Shown here piece after piece: positions 40,257-48,795 of a DNA stretch of 64,000 nucleotides. Numbering within the stretch: position 1 is the first letter of the stretch; every line of letters starts with the position of its first letter. The notes under the pieces are model-generated. The model searched no databases, was not told the DNA's origin, and saw nothing but the letters and a program-made list of their open reading frames with translations. Position numbers and translations under genes: made by a program. Origin of the DNA: an uncultured Clostridia bacterium (lineage in GTDB: Bacteria > Bacillota > Clostridia > Christensenellales > Borkfalkiaceae); assembly GCA_947087265.1 (NCBI GenBank), contig CAMUBY010000003.1, positions 84,372 to 148,371 on the forward strand, in the 5' to 3' direction.

Positions 40257-43070
40257 TTATTCCGTTCTCAGCGCGATTACGGGGTCTTTTTTCGCCGCCG
40301 CCTGTGCGGGAATCAAACCCGAAACGAGCGTTAACAGGACGCTCACGCAAACCATAATGAACGCCGTGAGCGGCGACAGCGCGGCAATGCCTGCGATGCC
40401 TGCCAGCGAGAAAATAATTGCGTTGACGACAAACGACAGAAGATAGGTGACGATGACGCCGAACAAACCTGCCGCAAGCCCTATGATGAAGGTTTCCGCA
40501 TTGAACAGGTTTCGGATATCCTGTTTCCTTGCGCCGAGCGAACGCAAGACGCCGATTTCCTTGATGCGCTCCACCACCGAAACGTAAGTGATAATGCCTA
40601 TCATGACCGAGGATACCACGAGCGAAATTGCCGTAAATGCAACGAGCACGTAAGTGATAACGTCGAGCATGGTCTGCATCATGCCCATGAGAAGTCCGAC
40701 GCGGTCGGTATAAGTAATTTTCATCTCTTCCGAAAGCGTGATTCCGCCGTAGGCATCTCCGCGTTCGCACATCAGATTCCACTCGTCGAGATATTCGAGA
40801 AGCTCGTCTTTGCTGTCAAAATCGGTGGCGTATATGAACACGCTGTTCGGCGAGTCCTTTCCGCCGACGTAACGCAAAGCCTCGTCCGTCATGGTGTAGT
40901 TCACTTTTACCGTACTTTCGCCGACCGTTACGTCGCGTCTGTTCGGGTAATATTTGAGAAGATTTTCCGCAGGGGGATTCACATAAATCGTGTATTCTTC
41001 CCCTTCGTACGTTTCTTTGCTGCTGTTCGTCAATATATGGTTAACGACGGCGGATTGCTTATTGAGTTGAATATAATCGTTAACCGCTTTTTCCGTAATG
41101 TTAAGACCGTTGCTCAGACAACCGTAAGTCAGACCGTCTTTCAGGCGCAAAACCGCGGAAATTTTAAGCGGGATTCCCCCTTCCGTGCTTGCGTCGAGCG
41201 GTTTGGAATCGCGGTAAGTAAACGCGTATTCGCTTGGCTGTGCGTTCGGTTCATAAATTTCGTTGTTGCCGTACAGGACGTATTCCTTTCCGATGATGTC
41301 CGAAAAATCAATCGTCATGTATTCTTTCTTTTCGTGCTCGCCCTCTTCCTCTTTTTCTCCGCCTAACTCAAACAGGGAGAGGAATTCTTTTTCGGGGAGC
41401 AGTCCGAGCTGCGCGAGCGTTAAGTCGGTAACGTCGTTGTTGGCTCCGATAACGAGCACCGCTTCGTTTTCGTTCGTCGGGAAATGCGCGTTCTCGCCGC
41501 CGAGCACGTCGTACTGCGAAAGCACGTATTTTGCAAAATCCGTATTGGTAAAATCGGAAGTCTGGGGCATTTTATGCACAATGTTCCCGAACAAATCCAC
41601 ATAGGCAAGGAGCGGCGCATACTTCTTCGCGTGCTGCAAAAGTTCGTCCTCGTAAAATTCTTTCAAACCTGTGAGCGACAAATTTCTGGTTTCCGCAGGC
41701 ACGTACACTTTTTCCGTTTTAGGCGTGCCGTCTTCGTTCAGTTCGGGATTTCCGCTTTCGTCCAACTTAATTTTATCGAGGTACACGTCGCCCGTTTCCA
41801 CTTTGGTAAACAAGCCGTCCGCAAGCCCCACGCCGTAGCCGTACTGAATGGCGGAATAGAGGCTCTTATTCATCGATTGCACATACGAAAGATAACTTTC
41901 GGAAATGGTGTTATGTACCGTAATGCCGTCCGCAAGCCCCGTAAGGAAAGAGTCGACGTAAACTTTATCTTCGAGTTCGGACATATCGGGCATATCTTTC
42001 GGTGCGGTAAAGGAAAACATAATCGAAGTTAAATCAAATGCCTCTTCGGTGATTTCCACGGGATAATAGGAGAGCATATCCTCTTCCGTGCGCTTGATAT
42101 AACTGTTGAAACCGCTCGAAAGCGCAAGCACGAGACACACGCTGATAATGCCGATACTGCCCGCAATGGACGTAATAATCGTTCTGCCCTTTTTGGTGAG
42201 AAGGTTACGCGCACTGAGTGCGAGCGAACTCAAAAAGTTCATTTTCGCGCGCAGTTTTTTCGCTTTTTTCTTTTTCTTCTTCGGCTCTGTCGCCGTTTCT
42301 GCCGTCGCTTCGGGAGCCTCCGATTCCTGCGCCGCAGGCTCTTCCGCTGTCTCTTTCGCAACTTCCGCTGCCGCCGCAGTATCTTCCGAGCCGTCGTAGG
42401 GGTTGGAGTCCTCTTCCACGAGCCCGTCTTTTAAGCGCACGATACGGGAAGCATACAACTCCGCAAGTTCGGGATTGTGCGTCACCATAATGACAAGCCG
42501 CTCGCTGGCAATCTCTTTGATGAGCTCCATAATCTGAACGCTTGTTTCCGAATCGAGCGCACCCGTCGGTTCGTCCGCGAGAAGAATGTCGGGATTGTTG
42601 ACGAGCGCACGCGCAATGGCAACGCGCTGGCACTGACCGCCCGAAAGCTGGTTCGGGCGTTTGTGCAGTTGCTCGCCCAGCCCTACGCGCTCCAACGCTT
42701 CCGCGGCGCGCTTTTTGCGTTCCTCTCTGCCCACGCCAGCAATCGTAAGCGCAATCTCTACGTTGCCGAGCACCGTTTGGTGCGGAATGAGGTTATACGA
42801 CTGGAAAATAAACCCGATTCGGTGGTTGCGGTAAACGTCCCAGTCGCGGTCGGAAAAGTCTTTGGTCGATTTGCCCTGAATGACCAAATCGCCCGAAGTG
42901 TAGTGGTCTAATCCGCCGATGATATTGAGGAGCGTCGTTTTGCCGCAGCCCGACTGACCGAGAATGCAGACAAATTCGCTCTTACGGAAATCGAGGCTGA
43001 CCCCTTTGAGCGCGTGTACATACTCCGAAGCAACTTTGTAGTCTTTTTTAATGTCCGTTAGTTTTAACAT
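40257..43070 (-). CDS. ABC exporter with fused ATPase and FtsX/MacB-type permease
   Basis: The 937-residue protein combines both halves of a MacB-like transporter. The ATPase (residues 1-225) has Walker A GQSGCGKTT, Q-loop FIFQSYNLIPHQTV, signature LSGGQCQRVAIARAL and Walker B ILLADEPTGALDSE. A linker (about 228-275) is first Ala/Glu-rich, then Lys-rich. One helix near 290-312 leads to a large extracytoplasmic domain (about 320-770), followed by three helices in the FtsX domain with VERIKEIGVLRSLGARKQDI. The C-terminus is PVIALRTE. It probably exports a peptide or drug or works by mechanotransmission. It overlaps marR by 7 bases and is probably controlled by it. Confidence 0.92.
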   Translation of the reverse strand: MLKLTDIKKDYKVASEYVHALKGVSLDFRKSEFVCILGQSGCGKTTLLNIIGGLDHYTSGDLVIQGKSTKDFSDRDWDVYRNHRIGFIFQSYNLIPHQTVLGNVEIALTIAGVGREERKKRAAEALERVGLGEQLHKRPNQLSGGQCQRVAIARALVNNPDILLADEPTGALDSETSVQIMELIKEIASERLVIMVTHNPELAELYASRIVRLKDGLVEEDSNPYDGSEDTAAAAEVAKETAEEPAAQESEAPEATAETATEPKKKKKKAKKLRAKMNFLSSLALSARNLLTKKGRTIITSIAGSIGIISVCLVLALSSGFNSYIKRTEEDMLSYYPVEITEEAFDLTSIMFSFTAPKDMPDMSELEDKVYVDSFLTGLADGITVHNTISESYLSYVQSMNKSLYSAIQYGYGVGLADGLFTKVETGDVYLDKIKLDESGNPELNEDGTPKTEKVYVPAETRNLSLTGLKEFYEDELLQHAKKYAPLLAYVDLFGNIVHKMPQTSDFTNTDFAKYVLSQYDVLGGENAHFPTNENEAVLVIGANNDVTDLTLAQLGLLPEKEFLSLFELGGEKEEEGEHEKKEYMTIDFSDIIGKEYVLYGNNEIYEPNAQPSEYAFTYRDSKPLDASTEGGIPLKISAVLRLKDGLTYGCLSNGLNITEKAVNDYIQLNKQSAVVNHILTNSSKETYEGEEYTIYVNPPAENLLKYYPNRRDVTVGESTVKVNYTMTDEALRYVGGKDSPNSVFIYATDFDSKDELLEYLDEWNLMCERGDAYGGITLSEEMKITYTDRVGLLMGMMQTMLDVITYVLVAFTAISLVVSSVMIGIITYVSVVERIKEIGVLRSLGARKQDIRNLFNAETFIIGLAAGLFGVIVTYLLSFVVNAIIFSLAGIAGIAALSPLTAFIMVCVSVLLTLVSGLIPAQAAAKKDPVIALRTE

Positions 43071-43543
43071 GATGTCTCCCCTTCGGCGGATTGCCGATTT
43101 GAAATTTCCTGTTTCACGCTCTCGTATACTTCAATGAGTTCTTTGCAGGAAGCAAAGAATGCGTCTAATTTGTCTTTTCCGTAAACGGCAGTAATTTTCG
43201 ACAGGCATTCGTGCGCCTGTTTATACTGCTCGTTGTACACTTCGAGCGTTCGCTCGGAGAGTTGAATGTAGGCAATTTTCTTATTATCGCTTGCAACCGC
43301 ACGCTTTATCACACCGTCGTTCTCCAATTTGTTCACAATCTGCGAAACGGCAGACCGCGTTACGCCGATGCGACGGGCGAGTTCGGATGAAATAATCTGG
43401 TTGCCGTTTTCGTTCTCCGTTACGATTTCACGCAGAATGCGGAATTCCGTTTTGGAGAATTTTGCCGATGCCGCAAAAATATCCAGACTTTCGATTTTTC
43501 GCAGAATCTGCATAAACTGCGCGACGTATTCGTAGTTTTCCAT
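43064..43543 (-). CDS. MarR-family transcriptional regulator
   Basis: The 159-residue protein has the winged helix of the MarR family: EFRILREIV, ISSELARRIGVTRSAVSQIVNKLENDGVIKRAVAS (recognition helix and wing, seen in parts) and the C-terminal dimerisation helix. It likely represses the downstream exporter and its own gene, released by a small ligand. ATG 43543 has AAGGTGG 3 bases upstream. The promoter and a large inverted repeat are 40-80 bases upstream. Overlap with the exporter gene means co-translation. Confidence 0.9.
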   Translation of the reverse strand: MENYEYVAQFMQILRKIESLDIFAASAKFSKTEFRILREIVTENENGNQIISSELARRIGVTRSAVSQIVNKLENDGVIKRAVASDNKKIAYIQLSERTLEVYNEQYKQAHECLSKITAVYGKDKLDAFFASCKELIEVYESVKQEISNRQSAEGETSC

Positions 43544-43583
43544 AAGCCACCTTCTTCTGATTGTCACTCTCTAAACAATTACT

Positions 43584-43613
43584 ATTATATACAAAAAGCG
43601 GTTTTGATGTCAA
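43584..43613 (-). promoter_or_regulatory. Promoter of the marR-exporter operon
   Basis: TTGACA and TATAAT on the minus strand with an 18-base spacer. The TTGACA lies in the loop of the inverted repeat at 43598-43625. Confidence 0.78.
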
Positions 43614-43625
43614 CTTCAAAACCGC
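43598..43625 (-). terminator. Inverted repeat: terminator of the CNNM gene and possible MarR operator
   Basis: A perfect 10-bp stem (GCGGTTTTGA and TCAAAACCGC) with an 8-base loop is followed by TTTTTG on the minus strand, so it can end transcription from the CNNM gene. The marR -35 box sits in its loop, so it could also be an operator. Confidence 0.65.
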
Positions 43626-43693
43626 ATGTTAAAATAAATTCACAATAAATTCACAAATTTTATTTTTTACTCCGTTTTGCCTGTATTCTACGG

Positions 43694-44755
43694 TTATTCT
43701 TCCGTTTCGTCCACGTCGGCAGGTTCTTCGGGTTCGGGAATAAAGGGATTGAGCGGAGAAGTCACGGGTGTTAAATCGTATTTATCGTCGATATCGCCCA
43801 CAAGTTCTTCCACCATGTCCTCGCGCGTAATAAGCCCCAACGCGTTGCCCGCAGGCCCCACAATAACCATGTGTTCGCGCATTCCCTGCATTTTTTTCAT
43901 GAGCTCGGCAACTTTTACGTCGGGCATCGTTCTCGAAACGGGACGCACGATATTCATAAAGTCCCGCCGCCCCGCAAGCATATTTTCGTAAAAGTCTGCG
44001 CGGTACAGAATTCCGATAATATTCGGTTTGGTGCCCTTGTATACGGGAATACGCGAAAAATTGGTTTCGCGGAAAATTTTATACACGGAACGCACGTCTT
44101 CGCGGATTTCCGTCATAATCACGCGGTCGAGCGGAATCATGCAGGAGCCGACGTGCAAGTCGTTATAGCGCAAAGATTTCGTAATAAGGTCCTGTTCCGT
44201 TTCGTCCAGCACGCCCTCCTCGTGAATATCCGATACGAGCATTTTGAATTCCTGTTCTGTGAACTTCGGTTTCTTTTTGTTAAATCCGAATACGAGAAAA
44301 ATGAGTTTTTTCCAGAGCCCGAAAATAAAATTGAGGGGCAGGAATAAATAAGTACAAATAAGGAGCGGATACGCCATAATGCAAGCGAACGTTTCAGGCA
44401 CTTCGCGCGCAAGCGTTTTGGGCGAAATTTCGCTGAATATCACAAGCACGATTGTGAGCGCGACGGTGGAAATGGTCGGTCCCAACTCCCCGCCCAACAG
44501 GTTAACAAAAATCACGGTGGAAATAGTTGCCGCCGCGATATTGACAATATTATTTCCGATGAGGAGTGTTGTAAGAACTTTATTGTAGTCCTCACTCATT
44601 TTTAAGGCAATCCGCGCCGTGCGCTTTTTTTCCGCCAGAGCGCGCATACGCACCGTGCTGAAACTCGTATACGCAGTTTCGGTTGCGCTGAAAAAACCGG
44701 ACATTACGATGAGCACAACGAGCGCAATTAACAGTCCTATTGTGGTACTGTCCAT
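43694..44755 (-). CDS. CNNM/CorC-family membrane protein with CBS pair
   Basis: The 353-residue protein has an N-terminal CNNM (DUF21) membrane domain: a helix at 5-27 (LIALVVLIVMSGFFSATETAY), then LTTLLIGNNIVNIAAATIST and VFSEISPKTLAREVPE. A CBS pair follows (about 205-330: MIPLDRVIMTEI, FSRIPVYKGTKPNIIGILY, EHMVIVGPAGNALGLITRED). The tail is acidic, and the usual CorC_HlyC C-terminal domain is missing. Family members take part in Mg2+ or other cation transport. The Shine-Dalgarno-like AGGGGG is 15 bases from the ATG, which is long. It follows the Cys-rich gene by 27 bases. Confidence 0.9.
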   Translation of the reverse strand: MDSTTIGLLIALVVLIVMSGFFSATETAYTSFSTVRMRALAEKKRTARIALKMSEDYNKVLTTLLIGNNIVNIAAATISTVIFVNLLGGELGPTISTVALTIVLVIFSEISPKTLAREVPETFACIMAYPLLICTYLFLPLNFIFGLWKKLIFLVFGFNKKKPKFTEQEFKMLVSDIHEEGVLDETEQDLITKSLRYNDLHVGSCMIPLDRVIMTEIREDVRSVYKIFRETNFSRIPVYKGTKPNIIGILYRADFYENMLAGRRDFMNIVRPVSRTMPDVKVAELMKKMQGMREHMVIVGPAGNALGLITREDMVEELVGDIDDKYDLTPVTSPLNPFIPEPEEPADVDETEE

Positions 44756-44782
44756 AAAACGAAAATCAAATCCCCCTTGTTG

Positions 44783-45337
44783 TTAATTGTATTTTCTTTT
44801 GCGTGTAATAACGAAAAGCGGAACATTCCCCTCTTCGTGCTTTGTACGCGTTAAAACGGCGGCAGGCGTTTCCTTGTGTTCCTGCTCGTCCTGAGAATCG
44901 AGCATCGCAGAGATTTTCATGAGCTCCTGCGTACGCTCTTCCGAAAGCGAATCCATTTTGTACTCCGAAAGAATATGCGCGATGGTTTCAATCATTTCTT
45001 CCTTCGGCTCTTTCTCGCTCTCCTCTTCTTTGGTTCGCACAGTCAGCGCGGGAGCAGCTGATACCGTGCGGCGCAGTTCCTGTTGCGGCTTCTTTTCCGT
45101 AGCGGGTTTCTCCTCCGCAGACGGAAGAGGCGGTTCGGGAAGGAGATAGGAAGGAATTTTACGGTTCCCCCGCTCCAACACGACAACAAGCCTTTCATGC
45201 GCTTTTGCACAGCGGTATTCGTCTTTACTGAAACAGTACAAACACCGTGCGTATTTTTTGCACATATCGCAGCCGAGCGCTTTCTCCGCTCTCTCTTTTT
45301 CCTGTACCAAAAATTCGTCTAATTCTTGCGTCGTCAT
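44783..45337 (-). CDS. Hypothetical protein with N-terminal cysteine cluster
   Basis: The 184-residue protein has five cysteines between residues 23 and 43 (CDMCKKYARCLYCFSKDEYRC), which could bind zinc or an iron-sulphur cluster. After that comes a long low-complexity region rich in Glu, Lys and Pro, and a Lys/Arg tail. There is no membrane segment. I recognise no family. A TTGTAA-17-TATAAT promoter and a GGAAGG site support a real gene, and the CNNM gene follows at 27 bases. Possibly a small cytoplasmic metal-binding protein; this is only an inference. Confidence 0.7.
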   Translation of the reverse strand: MTTQELDEFLVQEKERAEKALGCDMCKKYARCLYCFSKDEYRCAKAHERLVVVLERGNRKIPSYLLPEPPLPSAEEKPATEKKPQQELRRTVSAAPALTVRTKEEESEKEPKEEMIETIAHILSEYKMDSLSEERTQELMKISAMLDSQDEQEHKETPAAVLTRTKHEEGNVPLFVITRKRKYN

Positions 45338-45363
45338 GATTTCACCTTCCGTAGGATATTTTT

Positions 45364-45392
45364 ATTATACTCGAAATTGTTTCGTTTTACAA
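45364..45392 (-). promoter_or_regulatory. Promoter of the Cys-rich protein/CNNM operon
   Basis: TTGTAA and TATAAT on the minus strand with a 17-base spacer, 26 bases before the ATG at 45337. Confidence 0.75.
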
Positions 45393-45494
45393 GTATTAAA
45401 CGGAAAATATTTTTATCGGAACGAAAAATTTTATCGTTTGTTCACAGAGGCGAGTTAGCAAAAGCGAACTTTTACCTTATTATAATGAAAGAAG

Positions 45495-45523
45495 TTGCAT
45501 TTTTACAGGCGATTGTTTATAAT
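45495..45523 (+). promoter_or_regulatory. Promoter of the rnf operon, start codon at +1
   Basis: TTGCAT and TATAAT with a 17-base spacer. A GTG start codon follows the -10 box after only 6 bases. A second TATAAT at 45481 lacks a good -35 box. Confidence 0.68.
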
Positions 45524-45529
45524 AGAGCG

Positions 45530-47728
45530 GTGAAAAATTACGGGAAAATACTGAGTGCAAAAAAAATTGCGATTCTTGCGCTGTTGACGGGACTGGGGCT
45601 GATTGCCTTCTTAATCGAAGCCTTAATCCCCACGCTTCCCATTCCAGGCGCAAAACTCGGAATTTCCAACGTATTCTCGCTGTTTGCGCTCGTACTGTAC
45701 GGACTGCCCGAAGCGCTCCTCGTCGTGACTGCGCGGACGGTGCTCGGCAGCATTTTTGCAGGGAATCTCTCCCTGCTTCTTTACAGTTTGACGGCGGGCG
45801 TCGTGAGCGTTTGCGTTTCCCGTCTGCTCCTGCTCGTCTATCCGCGCGTCAGCATTCTTGCCGTAAGCGTTACGTCCGCCGTGGTACATAACCTCGTACA
45901 ACTTTTGGTTTACTGCGGTTTGACGGGCACAATGCTGCTTATGTCTTATGCGCCCTATCTCTGCCTCATGGGCACGGGCGCGGGCATTGTAGTGGGACTA
46001 GCCGTGATATTTACCGTGAAAGCCGTACCCCTTTCGGTGTTCCATAAGATTGGGGTTGGAAATAAAGAAAATTCAGAAACCGGAGGAAACAAATTGAAAG
46101 CGAAAAACGGAAAACTTTTCTTCCGCGGCGTGCATATCCGCGGCAGAAAAGAACTCGCGGAAAACTCCCCCATCGAACCGCTTACGGGAACATGGGAAGT
46201 TGCAATTCCCGTGAGTCAGCACATCGGCGCGCCTGCCCAGCCCGTTGTGGAAGTCGGTCAATCGGTGAAACGCGGTCAACTCATCGCGCAAATTGGCGGA
46301 AAGATTTCTGCAAACGTGCACGCAAGCGTTGCAGGCACGGTGAAGGACATTGCCGAGCGCAAAGACAGCCGCGGCGTATCCGGCGTTTATATCGTCATCA
46401 CACCGGACGAGAAACAGGAAACGGATTATCTCCCTCCGCTCGCAGAGCCCACCTATGAACAAATCAAAATGCGCGTAGAAGAAGCGGGCATCGTCGGTAT
46501 GGGCGGCGCAGGTTTCCCTACGCATGTAAAACTTTCGCCCCAAAGCCCTGTAGACACGCTTATTCTCAACGGTGCGGAATGCGAGCCCTACCTCACCTGC
46601 GACGACAGACTCATGCAGGAACAACGCGATAAAATTGTTCGCGGCGCGCATTACCTTGCGGACGCGCTCGGTGTCAGCCAAATCATGATTGGTATCGAGA
46701 AAAACAAGCCGCAGGCGATTGCCCTCTTTGAAGAAACCGACCTGCAAGTGATTGCGCTGAAAAAGCAATACCCCATGGGTTCGGAAAAGCACCTCATTTA
46801 CTGCTGCACAGGCAGAAAGGTGCCGCTCGGAAAACTTCCTGCCGACGCAGGCGTTGTGGTACAGAACGTGGCAACCGCCTATGCGGTATGCGAAGCCGTA
46901 GAGGAAGGCAAACCCCTCATCGAACGCGTAGTTACCGTTTCGGGTAACGGCATCGAATCGCCGAAAAACCTCTTATGCCCCGTCGGCGCGCCCCTCTCCG
47001 CACTTTTGGAACAATGCGGCGTGAAAGAGGAGGCTGTAATTTACCAGTTGGTGATGGACTCTGTCGGCATGAAAGAAACACTTCCTGTGAACGTTACCGT
47101 AACAAAAGGCGTGATTTCCGAGTTTGCTATTGCAGACGAGAACGCCAACCTCGAAGGTGTTGACCCCGCTTTTGCAGACGGTTCTTTCTTCATCGGAAAA
47201 TCAATCGATGAACTCAGCAAACTGCTGAACGAAAACGGCTCGCTTCTCAATGGTGTAGGAGTTACAGTAGACATAGTTCGCGCGGCAATATTTGCCCTTG
47301 CGAACTATGAATACCGCCGTCCGAAAGTTCACAGAGATTGGGTGAAAAAAGTAAAATCCGTCAAACACAATGAAGCAGTCAAATACGTTGCGGGCGGACC
47401 GATGACGGGTACGGCGCTCACGGGCACGGACGCGGTCGTTACAAAAACGACTTCAGGCTTCCTCTTGCTCACCGCAAAGGAAACCTGCGCGGAAGAGCCC
47501 ACGCCCTGCATCAACTGCGGCAAGTGCGCGGACGTATGCCCCATGAAACTCATGCCCATGCAGATTGAGTTCTATGCGGCGGCAAAAGACTACGAGAGCG
47601 CGGAAAAATACGGCGGTGCAAGCGCCTGCATCAGTTGCGGCGCGTGCGGATATATCTGCCCTGCGCGCAGACCGCTCGCTCAGGCAATCAAAACGACCAA
47701 AGCCGAAATCGGGAGGAAAAAATCATGA
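45530..47728 (+). CDS. rnfC: Gx-transporter domain in frame with RnfC, which has an FMN-domain-like insertion
   Basis: From the GTG at 45530 this frame encodes 732 residues. Residues 1-188 form a Gx_transp-like membrane protein (LTGLGLIAFLIEALIPTLP, PGAKLGISNVFSLFALVLYG) of the kind encoded near rnf genes in Clostridia. RnfC follows without a stop codon: FFRGVHIRGRKELAENSPIE, the NADH/FMN-binding region VGMGGAGFPTHVKLSP and NGAECEPYLTCDD, GGPMTGTALTGTDAV, and two 4Fe-4S motifs (CINCGKCADVCP, CISCGACGYICP). RnfC takes electrons to or from NAD. Between LLEQCGV and GGPM about 120 residues are inserted that resemble the RnfG FMN modules. An internal TTG at 46094 with GGAGG could give RnfC alone. 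The frame is open from 45326, but the promoter rules out the longer start. Confidence 0.88.
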   Translation: MKNYGKILSAKKIAILALLTGLGLIAFLIEALIPTLPIPGAKLGISNVFSLFALVLYGLPEALLVVTARTVLGSIFAGNLSLLLYSLTAGVVSVCVSRLLLLVYPRVSILAVSVTSAVVHNLVQLLVYCGLTGTMLLMSYAPYLCLMGTGAGIVVGLAVIFTVKAVPLSVFHKIGVGNKENSETGGNKLKAKNGKLFFRGVHIRGRKELAENSPIEPLTGTWEVAIPVSQHIGAPAQPVVEVGQSVKRGQLIAQIGGKISANVHASVAGTVKDIAERKDSRGVSGVYIVITPDEKQETDYLPPLAEPTYEQIKMRVEEAGIVGMGGAGFPTHVKLSPQSPVDTLILNGAECEPYLTCDDRLMQEQRDKIVRGAHYLADALGVSQIMIGIEKNKPQAIALFEETDLQVIALKKQYPMGSEKHLIYCCTGRKVPLGKLPADAGVVVQNVATAYAVCEAVEEGKPLIERVVTVSGNGIESPKNLLCPVGAPLSALLEQCGVKEEAVIYQLVMDSVGMKETLPVNVTVTKGVISEFAIADENANLEGVDPAFADGSFFIGKSIDELSKLLNENGSLLNGVGVTVDIVRAAIFALANYEYRRPKVHRDWVKKVKSVKHNEAVKYVAGGPMTGTALTGTDAVVTKTTSGFLLLTAKETCAEEPTPCINCGKCADVCPMKLMPMQIEFYAAAKDYESAEKYGGASACISCGACGYICPARRPLAQAIKTTKAEIGRKKS
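46082..46096 (+). promoter_or_regulatory. Internal ribosome-binding site and TTG start for RnfC alone
   Basis: GGAGG followed 7 bases later by TTG lies exactly at the boundary of the Gx-transporter domain and RnfC, in the same frame. It would give a 544-residue RnfC starting KAKNGKLFFRGVHIRG. Confidence 0.55.
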
Positions 47729-48795
47729 GTCAACTTCTAATTTCCCCTACGCCGCACGTAAAAACGCGCCGCACAACCAAGCACATTATGCTGGACGTGC
47801 TCATCGCGCTGATTCCCGCAACGGCGGCAAGTATTGTTTACTTCGGCTGGCAGGCGGCGGTGATGATTCTCATTTCCCTCGCTTCGGCGTTCCTCACGGA
47901 ATTTGTTTACTACATCGTTCAGCATAAAATCTGGACGAGCCCCAAAGAAATTGCAATTAAGTTCTTCAAACAGTTCGATTTCACCACGCTTGTAACGGGC
48001 TTGCTCCTCGCGCTTTGCATTCCCGCCAACATTAAAGGTTGGTATATGCCCATTCTCGGCAGTATCTTCGCGATTGCGGCGGTGAAAATGCTCTTCGGCG
48101 GCACGGGCAAGAACGTTGTGAACCCGGCACTTGCAGGAAGAATTTTCCTCTTTATTGCATTCGGAGTGATGATGACAACCGCCTCGACCTGCGGTTTCGA
48201 CCCCATCAACGGCGGCGGAGCGGCTCTTGAAACGGGCGCAACGCAATTGGGCGGCAACATCCTGGCAGGCAAAGAGAGCATTAACGCGCTCGATTTGTTC
48301 CTCGGTACGGGCTTGGGCGCAACGGCAATGGGCGAAACGTGCAAACTTGCGCTGTTAGTCGGCGGAATTTACTTGTGCGTGCGCGGCGTTATCAAATGGT
48401 ATCTGCCCCTCATCTACATTGTAACGACGGGCTTATTTGCTTCCCTGCTCGACTTGAATATCAATTCTTTCTTGCCCTCTATCCTTTCGGGCGGTTTGAT
48501 GTTAGGGGCTATCTTCATGGCAACCGACTATGTAACCACTCCGAAATCGAAAATCGGAAATATTGCTTACTTCTTCCTGTTAGGTCTTCTGACGGCGGGG
48601 CTGAGAAAGGCAACGGGGCTGGAAGTCGTATCTTTCTGTATCCTTCTCATGAACTTCCTCGTGTTCCTTATCGACCTGTTGCTGAAAGTTCATCCTTTCG
48701 GCTATCAATGGAAGAAACCTGTAAAGAAAGAAAAGAAAGCGAAAAAAGAAAAAGCGGCAGAGCCTGAACAGTCTGCAAAGGAGGAACGCGCATGA
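47725..48795 (+). CDS. rnfD: Rnf complex membrane subunit RnfD
   Basis: The 356-residue protein is a membrane subunit of the ferredoxin:NAD+ oxidoreductase (Rnf) that pumps Na+ or H+. It has about ten helices. It carries the covalent-FMN site as TGAT in the segment ALETGATQLGG (the family has SGAT), plus FGGTGKNVVNPALAGRIFLF and MATDYVTTP. The C-terminus is Lys/Glu-rich and cytoplasmic. I chose ATG 47725, which overlaps the rnfC stop by 4 bases (ATGA) and has GGGAGG upstream. It overlaps rnfG by 4 bases. Confidence 0.95.
   Translation: MSQLLISPTPHVKTRRTTKHIMLDVLIALIPATAASIVYFGWQAAVMILISLASAFLTEFVYYIVQHKIWTSPKEIAIKFFKQFDFTTLVTGLLLALCIPANIKGWYMPILGSIFAIAAVKMLFGGTGKNVVNPALAGRIFLFIAFGVMMTTASTCGFDPINGGGAALETGATQLGGNILAGKESINALDLFLGTGLGATAMGETCKLALLVGGIYLCVRGVIKWYLPLIYIVTTGLFASLLDLNINSFLPSILSGGLMLGAIFMATDYVTTPKSKIGNIAYFFLLGLLTAGLRKATGLEVVSFCILLMNFLVFLIDLLLKVHPFGYQWKKPVKKEKKAKKEKAAEPEQSAKEERA

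Noticed and set aside
42218..42400. Lys/Ala/Glu-rich segment of the ABC exporter as a possible frameshift or foreign insert
   Set aside because: The frame and codon use are continuous; it reads as a disordered linker between the ATPase and permease.
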